A DNA stretch of 6,667 nt from Candidatus Heimdallarchaeota archaeon (lineage in GTDB: Archaea; Asgardarchaeota; Heimdallarchaeia; Heimdallarchaeales; Heimdallarchaeaceae). Positions 1 to 4,738 of the stretch are shown one piece after another (position 1 is the first letter of the stretch; each line of letters opens with the position of its first letter). The position numbers were made by a program, and so were the translations under genes. The DNA lies in NCBI GenBank assembly GCA_030628305.1, contig DAOVRE010000083.1:1-6667 (forward strand), given 5' to 3'. The notes under the pieces are model-generated. The model was not told the DNA's origin. It saw only the letters and a list, made by a program, of their open reading frames with translations, and made no database searches.

Positions 1-125
1 CCCCCACTCAATCCCAAAACCGCTCCGTCTCGATTTAATTTTAACATTGTTTCTTCAATGAATGTTTCAATATTACTACAGATTTTAGGAATATTGTGTT
101 GAAGTTTATGTATTGACTTTGTCAT
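1..125 (-). CDS. nadE: N-terminal fragment of PP-loop ATP pyrophosphatase, probably NH3-dependent NAD+ synthetase
   Basis: This is a partial gene: translation on the minus strand from the ATG at 123-125 gives 41 residues and then reaches the window edge. The fragment ends in GAVLGLSGG, the start of the PP-loop SGGxDS motif that binds ATP pyrophosphate in N-type ATP pyrophosphatases. The preceding helix (IETFIEETMLKLNRD) and the motif about 35-40 residues from the N-terminus match archaeal and bacterial NH3-dependent NadE, which adenylates deamido-NAD and amidates it to NAD+ in the cytoplasm. Other PP-loop enzymes (GuaA synthetase domain, LarE/ExsB-like, tRNA thiolases) share the loop, so the enzyme assignment is inferred from a short stretch. 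The ATG is favoured because a TATA-like element lies about 30 bp upstream, which would suit a leaderless transcript. Confidence 0.6.
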   Translation of the reverse strand, partial: MTKSIHKLQHNIPKICSNIETFIEETMLKLNRDGAVLGLSG

Positions 126-141
126 GATATAGGCACCAAAT

Positions 142-169
142 GAGTTTAACTAAATATCTCGTTAAACTC
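142..169. promoter_or_regulatory. Palindrome enclosing the TATA-like element of the NAD synthetase-like gene
   Basis: A perfect 9-bp inverted repeat, GAGTTTAAC (142-150) and GTTAAACTC (161-169), flanks a 10-bp centre that reads GAGATATTTA on the minus strand. The centre lies about 30 bp upstream of the minus-strand ATG at 125. That is where an archaeal TATA box sits for a leaderless or near-leaderless mRNA. A dimeric repressor bound here would block TBP/TFB. The palindrome is seen directly; operator function is inferred. A plus-strand terminator is less likely because no plus-strand gene precedes it. Confidence 0.45.
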
Positions 170-255
170 TTTTGTTTTAATGAATCAATGAGTTACTTAA
201 AAATTCTTAATAGATTTTTGTATTCTCTTATTTAGATGAGCTCGTTATTGCAACT

Positions 256-287
256 CTTTTTCCTTTAGTGTCGAAAAAGAAGAAAAA
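256..287 (-). terminator. Possible oligo-T terminator after the small membrane protein gene
   Basis: Just downstream of the minus-strand stop codon at 294-296, the minus strand carries two T5 runs (complement of 283-287 and 274-278). There is also a 7-bp stem, CTTTTTC (256-262) with GAAAAAG (273-279), and a 10-nt loop. Archaeal RNA polymerase commonly terminates at oligo-U tracts. The stem is A/T-only apart from its end pairs and may be fortuitous. The rest of the 126-293 spacer holds no gene I can support. Confidence 0.35.
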
Positions 288-293
288 CTGAGA

Positions 294-689
294 TTAATTT
301 TTTGTAGATGATTTTGTTTCTTTAATTCCGCCTATCATGAAGAGTATGCCACCAATCAGAACTAAAATACCCGCAGTTCCTCCTGCAATTAAACCGAATA
401 CTATTAAAATTATCCCAAGCAATACTCTATTTTTAATTGGAGTACCCATCCTTAACCTCAATTGGAGCCAATACCAAACAAAAAGTAGTACAACGAAACC
501 CAAGACAATCATGATAACTCCATTTAACCAAGACATTCCTGAAAAGGATAGAAGTGAGAGATCACCTACAATACTAGTTATCTCAGATGCAATGGTAAGA
601 ATACCTTGAACAATTAACAAAAACCCTCCAATCAAGGAATCAATATATCCCGCACCTGTCCAATTGATTTTGTAAATAACAACAGTCAT
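294..689 (-). CDS. Small Gly-rich multi-spanning membrane protein of unknown function
   Basis: This 131-residue hydrophobic protein belongs to no family I can name. Membrane segments are visible at about residues 16-37, 53-75, 88-104 and 105-122, the last two separated only by a Gly-Gly-Thr turn. Segments 1 and 4 contain similar LIGG[FI]L motifs (residues 19-24 and 111-116), so an old internal duplication is possible. A short basic loop (RLRMGTPIKNR, about 78-88) separates the halves, and the tail is polar and charged (KETKSSTKN). There is no cleavable signal peptide, enzyme motif or Cys/His cluster. The ATG at 687-689 fits a TATA-like element about 27 bp upstream. The gene is followed, after a 168-bp spacer, by the NAD synthetase-like gene on the same strand, which has its own promoter signal, so there is no strong operon argument. 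Confidence 0.7.
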   Translation of the reverse strand: MTVVIYKINWTGAGYIDSLIGGFLLIVQGILTIASEITSIVGDLSLLSFSGMSWLNGVIMIVLGFVVLLFVWYWLQLRLRMGTPIKNRVLLGIILIVFGLIAGGTAGILVLIGGILFMIGGIKETKSSTKN

Positions 690-705
690 GAATGATTTAT
701 TGTAG

Positions 706-719
706 TAATTAATAAAAAT
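706..719 (-). promoter_or_regulatory. TATA-like element for the small membrane protein gene
   Basis: The minus strand reads ATTTTTATTAATTA here, centred about 24-27 bp upstream of the ATG at 689. No ribosome site is visible between it and the start codon. This is consistent with a leaderless archaeal transcript, but the region is AT-rich throughout, so the call rests mainly on spacing. Confidence 0.35.
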
Positions 720-767
720 TCTACCATTGTGTTATAGTTACCTTATTTTGCTTTGGATAATTGATTT

Positions 768-929
768 TTGTTTCTAGACCATTCTTTAGGTGATAATCCG
801 CTGAGAAATCCTGTGATTTTATCAGTAGTAATTATAGGTTGCACAGTAGTACTTTCAGTTGGAATTGTTCTAACTATCAAATATAAGTTAATTGCAAAAA
901 CTAAGAATTTAGTTGCAAAACGAACATGA
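768..929 (+). CDS. Doubtful 53-residue single-span membrane peptide (TTG start) or C-terminal gene remnant
   Basis: From TTG 768 to TGA 927-929 the plus strand is open for 53 codons. The translation has a polar N-terminus (about residues 4-13), one strong hydrophobic segment at about 14-34 (PVILSVVIIGC...VGIVL) and a lysine/arginine-rich tail (KYKLIAKTKNLVAKRT). It therefore looks like a single transmembrane anchor with positive residues on the cytoplasmic side. A TGA lies immediately upstream in frame and there is no ATG. It is either a small protein using TTG or the surviving C-terminal anchor of a decayed surface protein. A TATA-like stretch (CCTTATTTTG, 741-750) about 25 bp upstream slightly favours expression. 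Chance is not excluded. Nothing else coding is seen in the 690-951 spacer. Confidence 0.25.
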   Translation: MFLDHSLGDNPLRNPVILSVVIIGCTVVLSVGIVLTIKYKLIAKTKNLVAKRT

Positions 930-951
930 GCTACGGATTAATCTTCTAAAG

Positions 952-1812
952 TTATAGCCCTGATTTAGCTTTGAGGAACAACTCAGAGCTATTCCAAGTA
1001 CTATGATAATTATTGAAGAATTTCTTCAATATTTTTTTTCCAAATAATTCAACTTGAGATTCATAGCACTCCAATGCTTCAATTTTAAGATTTTCATATC
1101 CTTTAATAGAGTTAGTCTTTAGCTCCCAATCAATATCTAGATATTTTGCGGGAAGTAATTTCTCAATTGAACCCCCAGAAATCATTGAATTCATAACTGA
1201 TGTGATCATGAAGAGTTTAAAACTAGATTTCTCAGGTTTTTTTGTTCCTATACTTATCAGTCTGTTACCTAGATAGTGTCTTCTTCTCATTTTTGTGCTA
1301 AACATTCCATAAGAATCTAGGTAGAAAAGGAAACTTTCAAACAAAGCATTATCTACCATGTACATTAGAGAAGCTAGAAAAACTTCTACGTGATCAAAAT
1401 GATTTCCAACACCCAATGGAGCATAGATTTTGGCTTTAGGATTTACCTCAAAGATTTTATCCAATTCTGATTGAATTTCTTTAATGTTTAGGAATTGATT
1501 AAGCCCTTTTGACAAATCAATTTTGAAAACTTCAGTTGGTCTTTTGAGTAAAGGTGTCATGTAAGCTCTTTCCTCAATGTCTAACCACTTATAATCTGCA
1601 CTTAACCTATCTAAAGCAACTTGGTCTTCTTTTTTTCTGAGGTCGTAATCTGCGAATTTGTGAAATTTTTTTGGTAAAGACTTTATATCTGGTTCTCTTG
1701 TATAAACAGTTATTACTAGTGCATCTTCTCTTTTATATACAAGTTTAGCAATCGTTCCTCCACAGCTGACTACTGCATCATCCAAGTGAGGAGAGAGAAA
1801 AATGTGTTGCAT
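952..1812 (-). CDS. PIG-L/LmbE-family N-deacetylase
   Basis: This 286-residue protein belongs to the PIG-L (LmbE-like) zinc deacetylase family, whose members remove acetyl groups from N-acetylglucosamine-type substrates such as GlcNAc-PI, GlcNAc-inositol and bacillithiol or mycothiol precursors. The N-terminal motif SPHLDDAVVSCGGTIA (residues 7-22) supplies the HxDD zinc and catalytic residues H9, D11 and D12. GNHFDH (136-141) supplies the second His motif, H138 and H141. The length is normal to slightly long for the family, and there is no signal peptide, so it acts in the cytoplasm. The substrate cannot be inferred; in archaea a role in glycolipid, surface glycan or thiol-cofactor metabolism is possible. 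The start ATG (1810-1812) immediately precedes the family's first beta strand (QHIFLSPH) and has a TATA-like element about 26 bp upstream. The gene is divergent from the redox operon and ends in TAA at 952-954 with no convincing terminator. Confidence 0.88.
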   Translation of the reverse strand: MQHIFLSPHLDDAVVSCGGTIAKLVYKREDALVITVYTREPDIKSLPKKFHKFADYDLRKKEDQVALDRLSADYKWLDIEERAYMTPLLKRPTEVFKIDLSKGLNQFLNIKEIQSELDKIFEVNPKAKIYAPLGVGNHFDHVEVFLASLMYMVDNALFESFLFYLDSYGMFSTKMRRRHYLGNRLISIGTKKPEKSSFKLFMITSVMNSMISGGSIEKLLPAKYLDIDWELKTNSIKGYENLKIEALECYESQVELFGKKILKKFFNNYHSTWNSSELFLKAKSGL

Positions 1813-1830
1813 ATAGATGATAATTCATTA

Positions 1831-1841
1831 AAATTAATAAG
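1831..1841 (-). promoter_or_regulatory. TATA-like element for the deacetylase gene
   Basis: The minus strand reads CTTATTAATTT here, about 25 bp upstream of the ATG at 1812. No Shine-Dalgarno sequence lies between them, consistent with a leaderless transcript. Support is from position and AT composition only. Confidence 0.35.
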
Positions 1842-1909
1842 CTTATTCGCCTTGGTTTTTTTTATCCTTGTTTTTATGTTTTCTTTATTGGTTGGTGTTT
1901 GTATATATA

Positions 1910-1952
1910 GCCGATTATCTATAACACTCAAATTATATCTATAACTATCGGC
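1910..1952. promoter_or_regulatory. Operator-like repeat cluster in the divergent intergenic region
   Basis: A 10-bp sequence, TATCTATAAC, occurs twice in the same orientation at 1916-1925 and 1936-1945, exactly 20 bp apart (about two helical turns). The pair is bracketed by an inverted repeat, GCCGAT (1910-1915) and ATCGGC (1947-1952). The G/C-containing brackets stand out in the AT-rich spacer. The cluster lies between the divergent deacetylase gene and the redox operon, immediately upstream of a TATA-like element at 1963-1971. This is a good position for an activator or repressor of the operon. The repeats are seen directly; regulation is inferred. Confidence 0.45.
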
Positions 1953-1962
1953 GAGCATTTGT

Positions 1963-1971
1963 AATTATAAT
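1963..1971 (+). promoter_or_regulatory. Candidate TATA box for the redox operon
   Basis: AATTATAAT lies 11 bp downstream of the repeat cluster and would place a transcription start near 1993-1997. This implies a leader of roughly 90 nt if translation begins at 2085, or almost no leader if it begins at the ATG at 2001. No strong Shine-Dalgarno sequence precedes either start. Confidence 0.35.
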
Positions 1972-2084
1972 CTATTCATTAAACTCACCCCAACTGTTAT
2001 ATGTATAACTTTAAACTTCCGATAATTACTGATAGTGTGTTATTACGAAATAATAGTTGTAGGACAAATTTTATTGTGATTGCT

Positions 2085-2516
2085 ATGATTACAAAGAAAA
2101 AAGTGATGAAAAAAATCGTAAAATCTGTTTGGGTATTTAACTGGTTTAATTCATGTGGTTTTACGGAAATAGTGCCCGTTGTAGGTTCTAGATGGGACAT
2201 GGAACGCTTTGGTTTGGTTGCAGTGAATTCTCCGAGGAAAGCTGATGCTCTGTTTATAGCTGGATATCAAACTCCTAAATCAATGAAAAGAGCTCAACAA
2301 ATATATGAACAAATGCCAGGTCCGAAATTTGTTTTTGTACTTGGATCCTGCACCATGACAGGAGGAATGTATTGGGATTCCTATAACACTGTAAAACGGA
2401 TAGAGGATTATCTTCCCGTTTTTATGTATATACCCGGTTGTCCCCCAAGACCTGAAGCAATTTTTGATGCTGTGCATAAAGTTATTGTGCATGTGGATGA
2501 GTTACCAGATGAGTGA
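2085..2516 (+). CDS. NuoB/MbxJ-like small (cluster-carrying) subunit of a group 4 hydrogenase/complex I-related complex
   Basis: This is the small subunit that in relatives carries the [4Fe-4S] cluster proximal to the active site, passing electrons between the NuoI/MbxN-type ferredoxin subunit and the NuoD/MbxL-type subunit. From ATG 2085 it has 143 residues, typical for the archaeal family. Landmarks are VWVFNWFNSCGFTE (16-28), WDMERFG (37-43), SPRKADALFIAG (49-60), VLGSC (85-89) and PGCPPRPEAI (117-126). Three cluster cysteines are present (C24, C89, C119). The first motif, normally CC or CxxC, has one Cys, with Gly in the place of the second NuoB Cys. The frame is open back to ATG 2001, but those 28 extra residues do not resemble the family, so 2085 (or ATG 2106) is preferred. 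The stop overlaps the next start (TGATG), so translation is coupled. Confidence 0.85.
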   Translation: MITKKKVMKKIVKSVWVFNWFNSCGFTEIVPVVGSRWDMERFGLVAVNSPRKADALFIAGYQTPKSMKRAQQIYEQMPGPKFVFVLGSCTMTGGMYWDSYNTVKRIEDYLPVFMYIPGCPPRPEAIFDAVHKVIVHVDELPDE

Positions 2517-3061
2517 TGAAGATGAGTGCAAAAGATAAACAAAATAAGAATAAATCTATTGAAGAAAAGCTAATTAAAGATTTAAACTCGAAATTAGATA
2601 CCACAGTTCATTGTCAGAAGGAAAGAAGGTTATGGATATCAATTAATCCCGATCAGATTGTAGATACATGTTCTAAAGCATATGAATTAGGTTTTGAACA
2701 TCTTTCAACCATCTCTATTACAGATTGGCTAGATGAGGGAAAGCATGAGGTTACATATCATCTGTGGTCATATTCCCATAATCATCTTCTAACAATAAAA
2801 ACAAAAATTGATAGAAAGAAACCTAAAATTTCTTCAATCAACTCGATTTGGGGTGGTAATGCTGAAACTTGTGAACGTGAATGTCATGAAATGTTTGGAG
2901 TAAAATTCGAAGGTAATCCTAATTTAACGCCACTATTTCTTGAAGATTGGGATGGTCCTCCACCATTTTTGAAGGATTTCAATTGGCGAGAATTTGTTAA
3001 GAAGGAAATGTATGACAAGGATACTCCAAGAGAAAAAGTGTACTTTGAGGTGAAAAAATGA
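2516..3061 (+). CDS. NuoC/MbxK-like 30-kDa subunit
   Basis: This 181-residue protein is of the complex I 30-kDa (NuoC/Nqo5) family, the structural partner of the NuoB- and NuoD-like subunits in the peripheral arm. It is not itself catalytic. The diagnostic block WGGNAETCERECHEMFGVKF (residues 112-131) contains the family's ERE-xDmFG-type signature, with His where Asp/Tyr is more usual. It is followed by GNPNLTPLFLEDWDGPPPFLKDF (133-155). The N-terminal 25 residues are lysine-rich and probably disordered. GTG 2513 and ATG 2522 are alternative starts. ATG 2516 is chosen because it overlaps the previous stop by one base (TGATG), the usual arrangement for coupled genes. Its own stop overlaps the next start as ATGA. 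Confidence 0.87.
   Translation: MKMSAKDKQNKNKSIEEKLIKDLNSKLDTTVHCQKERRLWISINPDQIVDTCSKAYELGFEHLSTISITDWLDEGKHEVTYHLWSYSHNHLLTIKTKIDRKKPKISSINSIWGGNAETCERECHEMFGVKFEGNPNLTPLFLEDWDGPPPFLKDFNWREFVKKEMYDKDTPREKVYFEVKK
3047..3053 (+). promoter_or_regulatory. Strong Shine-Dalgarno site for the large subunit gene
   Basis: GAGGTGA lies inside the end of the preceding gene and 4 nt before ATG 3058. It is complementary to seven bases of the archaeal 16S rRNA 3' end, and it fixes the start of the NuoD/MbxL-like gene despite the ATGA overlap with the upstream stop. Confidence 0.65.
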
Positions 3062-4176
3062 CTAAGACAAATGAACGTGATGTGAACAGCGACTTCACTA
3101 TGAATTTTGGTCCAGCTCATCCGGGATCAGGAAATTTTGCAATAAAAGTTGAGATGCGTGGAGAACGAGTACTTAAAGCAACTGCAGATCCAGGATATTT
3201 GCACCGCGGGTTTGAAAAAATGATGGAATACAGGGAACCCATGCAAAACTCAGTTATGTCAGATAGAGTATGTGTTCTGGAACCTCTGCAATGGAACTTG
3301 GTTCATGCTGAAGCAGTTGATTATCTTATGGGTTATGAAGTACCTGAGAGAGCTAAGTATATCCGTGTGATACTTGCTGAACTTTCTAGAATTCAGTCAC
3401 ATTTCATCTGGTATGCTGTTCTTTCTTTAGGAACAGGTTTTATGACTGGTTTTAATATCTCTATAGGGTATCGGGATTATATTTTAGATGTTCTAAACCT
3501 TATTACTGGTGGAAGAGTATATCCAGCAGGTTACATATGTCCTGGAGGGGTTAGAAAAGACTTTCCTGAGAATGCTGAAAATAAGATTCTTGAACTTCTT
3601 CCAAAAATTGATTATATGAGAAAGTTTGCATTAAAAGAGAATCCAGCTTGGCTAGCACGTTTCAAAGATGTTGGAGTATTAACAAAAGAAGAAGCTATTA
3701 AGTTTGGAGCAACTGGACCAGTACTACGCGGAAGTGGCGTTGCTGCAGATGTTAGGCGAGATGATCCATATGAGATCTATGACGAACTAGACTTTGATAT
3801 ACCAGTTCTGGATGAAGGAGATGCTTATTCTCGCTTCAAAGTTGGGATGTTGGAAATAGAAGAGAGTATGAAAATAATCACTCAAGCTATTGATAGATTA
3901 CCTAAAGGAGAAGTTCGAACACCTAACCTCAAACCTATAGTGAAATTTAAACAAGCTAAAGGAGAGATCTACATACGTAATGAGGTTTCTCGAGGAGAAG
4001 GTGCCTTTTACATGGTTGCAACCGGTCAGAAAACACCTTATAGGGTGAAAATACGCGGACCTTCTTTTACTCATATGATTCCGATAGTTGAACATCTATT
4101 AACAGATGTAGATTATGCTGATGTTCCAGCAATTTATTGGAGCTTATATCAGTGTCCAGCAGATGTAGACAGGTGA
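3058..4176 (+). CDS. NuoD/MbxL-like large subunit with CxxE and CxxD in place of both NiFe-binding CxxC motifs
   Basis: This 372-residue protein is homologous to complex I NuoD (49 kDa) and the large subunit of group 4 [NiFe] hydrogenases. Landmarks are FGPAHPGSG (17-25), GYLHRGFEKMMEYR (46-59), SDRVCVLEP (68-76), YICPGGVRKD (159-168), LRGSGVAADVRRDDPYEIYD (223-242), GDAYSRF (254-260) and the C-terminus DVPAIYWSLYQCPADVDR (355-372). In hydrogenases two CxxC motifs bind NiFe. Here the first is C72-V-L-E75 and the second C366-P-A-D369, so one Cys of each pair remains and an acidic residue replaces the other. The complex I DxY quinone-site tyrosine is absent (C-V at RVCVL). PGGVRKD and the surviving cysteines put it nearer the hydrogenase/Mbx branch than bacterial NuoD. 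From memory, Mbx/Mbs large subunits also lack part of the NiFe ligands, so a sulfane/polysulfide- or ferredoxin-linked reductase is the leading guess. The protein ends right after the DxDR motif, with no maturation tail. Confidence 0.88.
   Translation: MTKTNERDVNSDFTMNFGPAHPGSGNFAIKVEMRGERVLKATADPGYLHRGFEKMMEYREPMQNSVMSDRVCVLEPLQWNLVHAEAVDYLMGYEVPERAKYIRVILAELSRIQSHFIWYAVLSLGTGFMTGFNISIGYRDYILDVLNLITGGRVYPAGYICPGGVRKDFPENAENKILELLPKIDYMRKFALKENPAWLARFKDVGVLTKEEAIKFGATGPVLRGSGVAADVRRDDPYEIYDELDFDIPVLDEGDAYSRFKVGMLEIEESMKIITQAIDRLPKGEVRTPNLKPIVKFKQAKGEIYIRNEVSRGEGAFYMVATGQKTPYRVKIRGPSFTHMIPIVEHLLTDVDYADVPAIYWSLYQCPADVDR
4171..4176 (+). promoter_or_regulatory. Shine-Dalgarno site deciding the start of the ferredoxin subunit
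   Basis: AGGTGA overlaps the stop codon of the large subunit gene. It is only 1 nt from ATG 4178 but 10 nt from ATG 4187, so 4187 is the better-spaced start. Confidence 0.5.
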
Positions 4177-4186
4177 GATGATAAAA

Positions 4187-4561
4187 ATGAAGTTAAGTAT
4201 AATTAAAGAAGTATTCAAAAATGTCTTCACTAAACCAATGACATTACTTTATCCTTTCGAAAAAATTGAGATTCCTGAGAGAAATAGAGGAGAACATAGT
4301 TTTAACATTGACACATGTATTTCATGTGGAGCTTGTGCTAGAATATGTCCTAATCTGGCAATAGAAATGATAGAAGTGCCACAGGAATTTAAAAAGAAGT
4401 ACCCTAAAACCTATCCTCAAATAGATCTAGGTAAATGTTGTTTTTGTGCATTGTGTGAAGATACATGTCCAAAAGGGTCGATTAAGTTAACAACTAATGT
4501 TTTCTTAGCGACCTTTGATAAAGATGACACAGTAAGAAGTCCTATGTCATGGAATAAGTGA
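4187..4561 (+). CDS. NuoI/MbxN-like 2[4Fe-4S] ferredoxin subunit
   Basis: This is the electron-entry subunit of the peripheral arm and carries two [4Fe-4S] clusters that wire an external ferredoxin (or the NuoG side in complex I) to the NuoB-like subunit. The protein has 124 residues from ATG 4187, or 127 from ATG 4178. The N-terminus has a helix (MKLSIIKEVFKNVF) and the typical TKPMTLLYPFEKIEIPERNRG lead-in at about 15-35. Cysteine motifs CISCGACARICP (residues 44-55) and CCFCALCEDTCP (84-95) both follow CxxCxxCxxxCP, with an extra Cys directly after the first ligand of the second motif. The C-terminus (VFLATFDKDDTVRSPMSWNK) is normal for archaeal Mbh/Mbx N subunits. The gene follows the large subunit by 10 bp or less and is the last gene of the operon: J-K-L-N order, no membrane subunit. 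Confidence 0.88.
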   Translation: MKLSIIKEVFKNVFTKPMTLLYPFEKIEIPERNRGEHSFNIDTCISCGACARICPNLAIEMIEVPQEFKKKYPKTYPQIDLGKCCFCALCEDTCPKGSIKLTTNVFLATFDKDDTVRSPMSWNK

Positions 4562-4588
4562 AGATGTCCTCCTTCCTTATTCCTTCTC

Positions 4589-4596
4589 TTTTTTTT
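4589..4596 (+). terminator. Oligo-T terminator of the redox operon
   Basis: A pyrimidine-rich stretch starting at 4566 ends in T8 about 28 bp after the last stop codon of the operon. Oligo-U tracts are the main intrinsic termination signal in archaea. A second possible stop point is a small hairpin, CTCAT (4627-4631) with ATGAG (4637-4641), followed by T5 at 4645-4649. Confidence 0.55.
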
Positions 4597-4690
4597 ACAA
4601 AGCTCGAAATGATATGTGTATTGTTTCTCATATTTAATGAGCTATTTTTCAATAGATAACTTTTAATTGAGTAATAATTCACAATTCTTG

Positions 4691-4700
4691 TTTATCTTAT
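4691..4700 (+). promoter_or_regulatory. TATA-like element for the ferredoxin/zinc-ribbon gene
   Basis: TTTATCTTAT is placed so that transcription would begin near 4720-4725, giving a leader of about 15-20 nt that just includes the ribosome site at 4728-4733. Together with the oligo-T tract upstream, this makes the following gene a separate transcription unit. Confidence 0.45.
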
Positions 4701-4727
4701 AGACACGTTTTCAAGTTACATAAATAC

Positions 4728-4733
4728 AGGTGA
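4728..4733 (+). promoter_or_regulatory. Shine-Dalgarno site deciding the start of the ferredoxin/zinc-ribbon gene
   Basis: AGGTGA lies 5 nt before ATG 4739. The in-frame GTG at 4730 is part of this ribosome site and so is unlikely to be the start. Confidence 0.6.
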
Positions 4734-4738
4734 CAAAA

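Noticed and set aside
337..609. Plus-strand open frame opposite the small membrane protein
   Set aside because: Its Pro/Ile/Lys-rich product is a typical antisense shadow; the minus-strand frame has clear membrane segments.
899..914. AACTAA/TTAGTT hairpin with flanking GCAAAA repeats
   Set aside because: It is a short 6-bp AT-rich stem with no T run at a useful distance from the deacetylase stop, so it is not convincing as a terminator or operator.
2001..2084. N-terminal extension of the NuoB/MbxJ-like protein from ATG 2001
   Set aside because: The extra 28 residues do not resemble the family. ATG 2085 gives the usual length before the VWVF block, although a TATA-like element at 1963-1971 means the longer form is not fully excluded.
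3058..4176. Calling the large subunit a functional group 4 [NiFe] hydrogenase
   Set aside because: Two of the four cysteines needed to bind Ni and Fe are replaced by Glu75 and Asp369, so a canonical NiFe site cannot form, and there is no C-terminal tail for maturation cleavage.
2085..4561. Calling the operon respiratory complex I
   Set aside because: The large subunit lacks the quinone-site Tyr, keeps hydrogenase-like Cys residues, and there are no NuoE/F/G or membrane subunits next to it.
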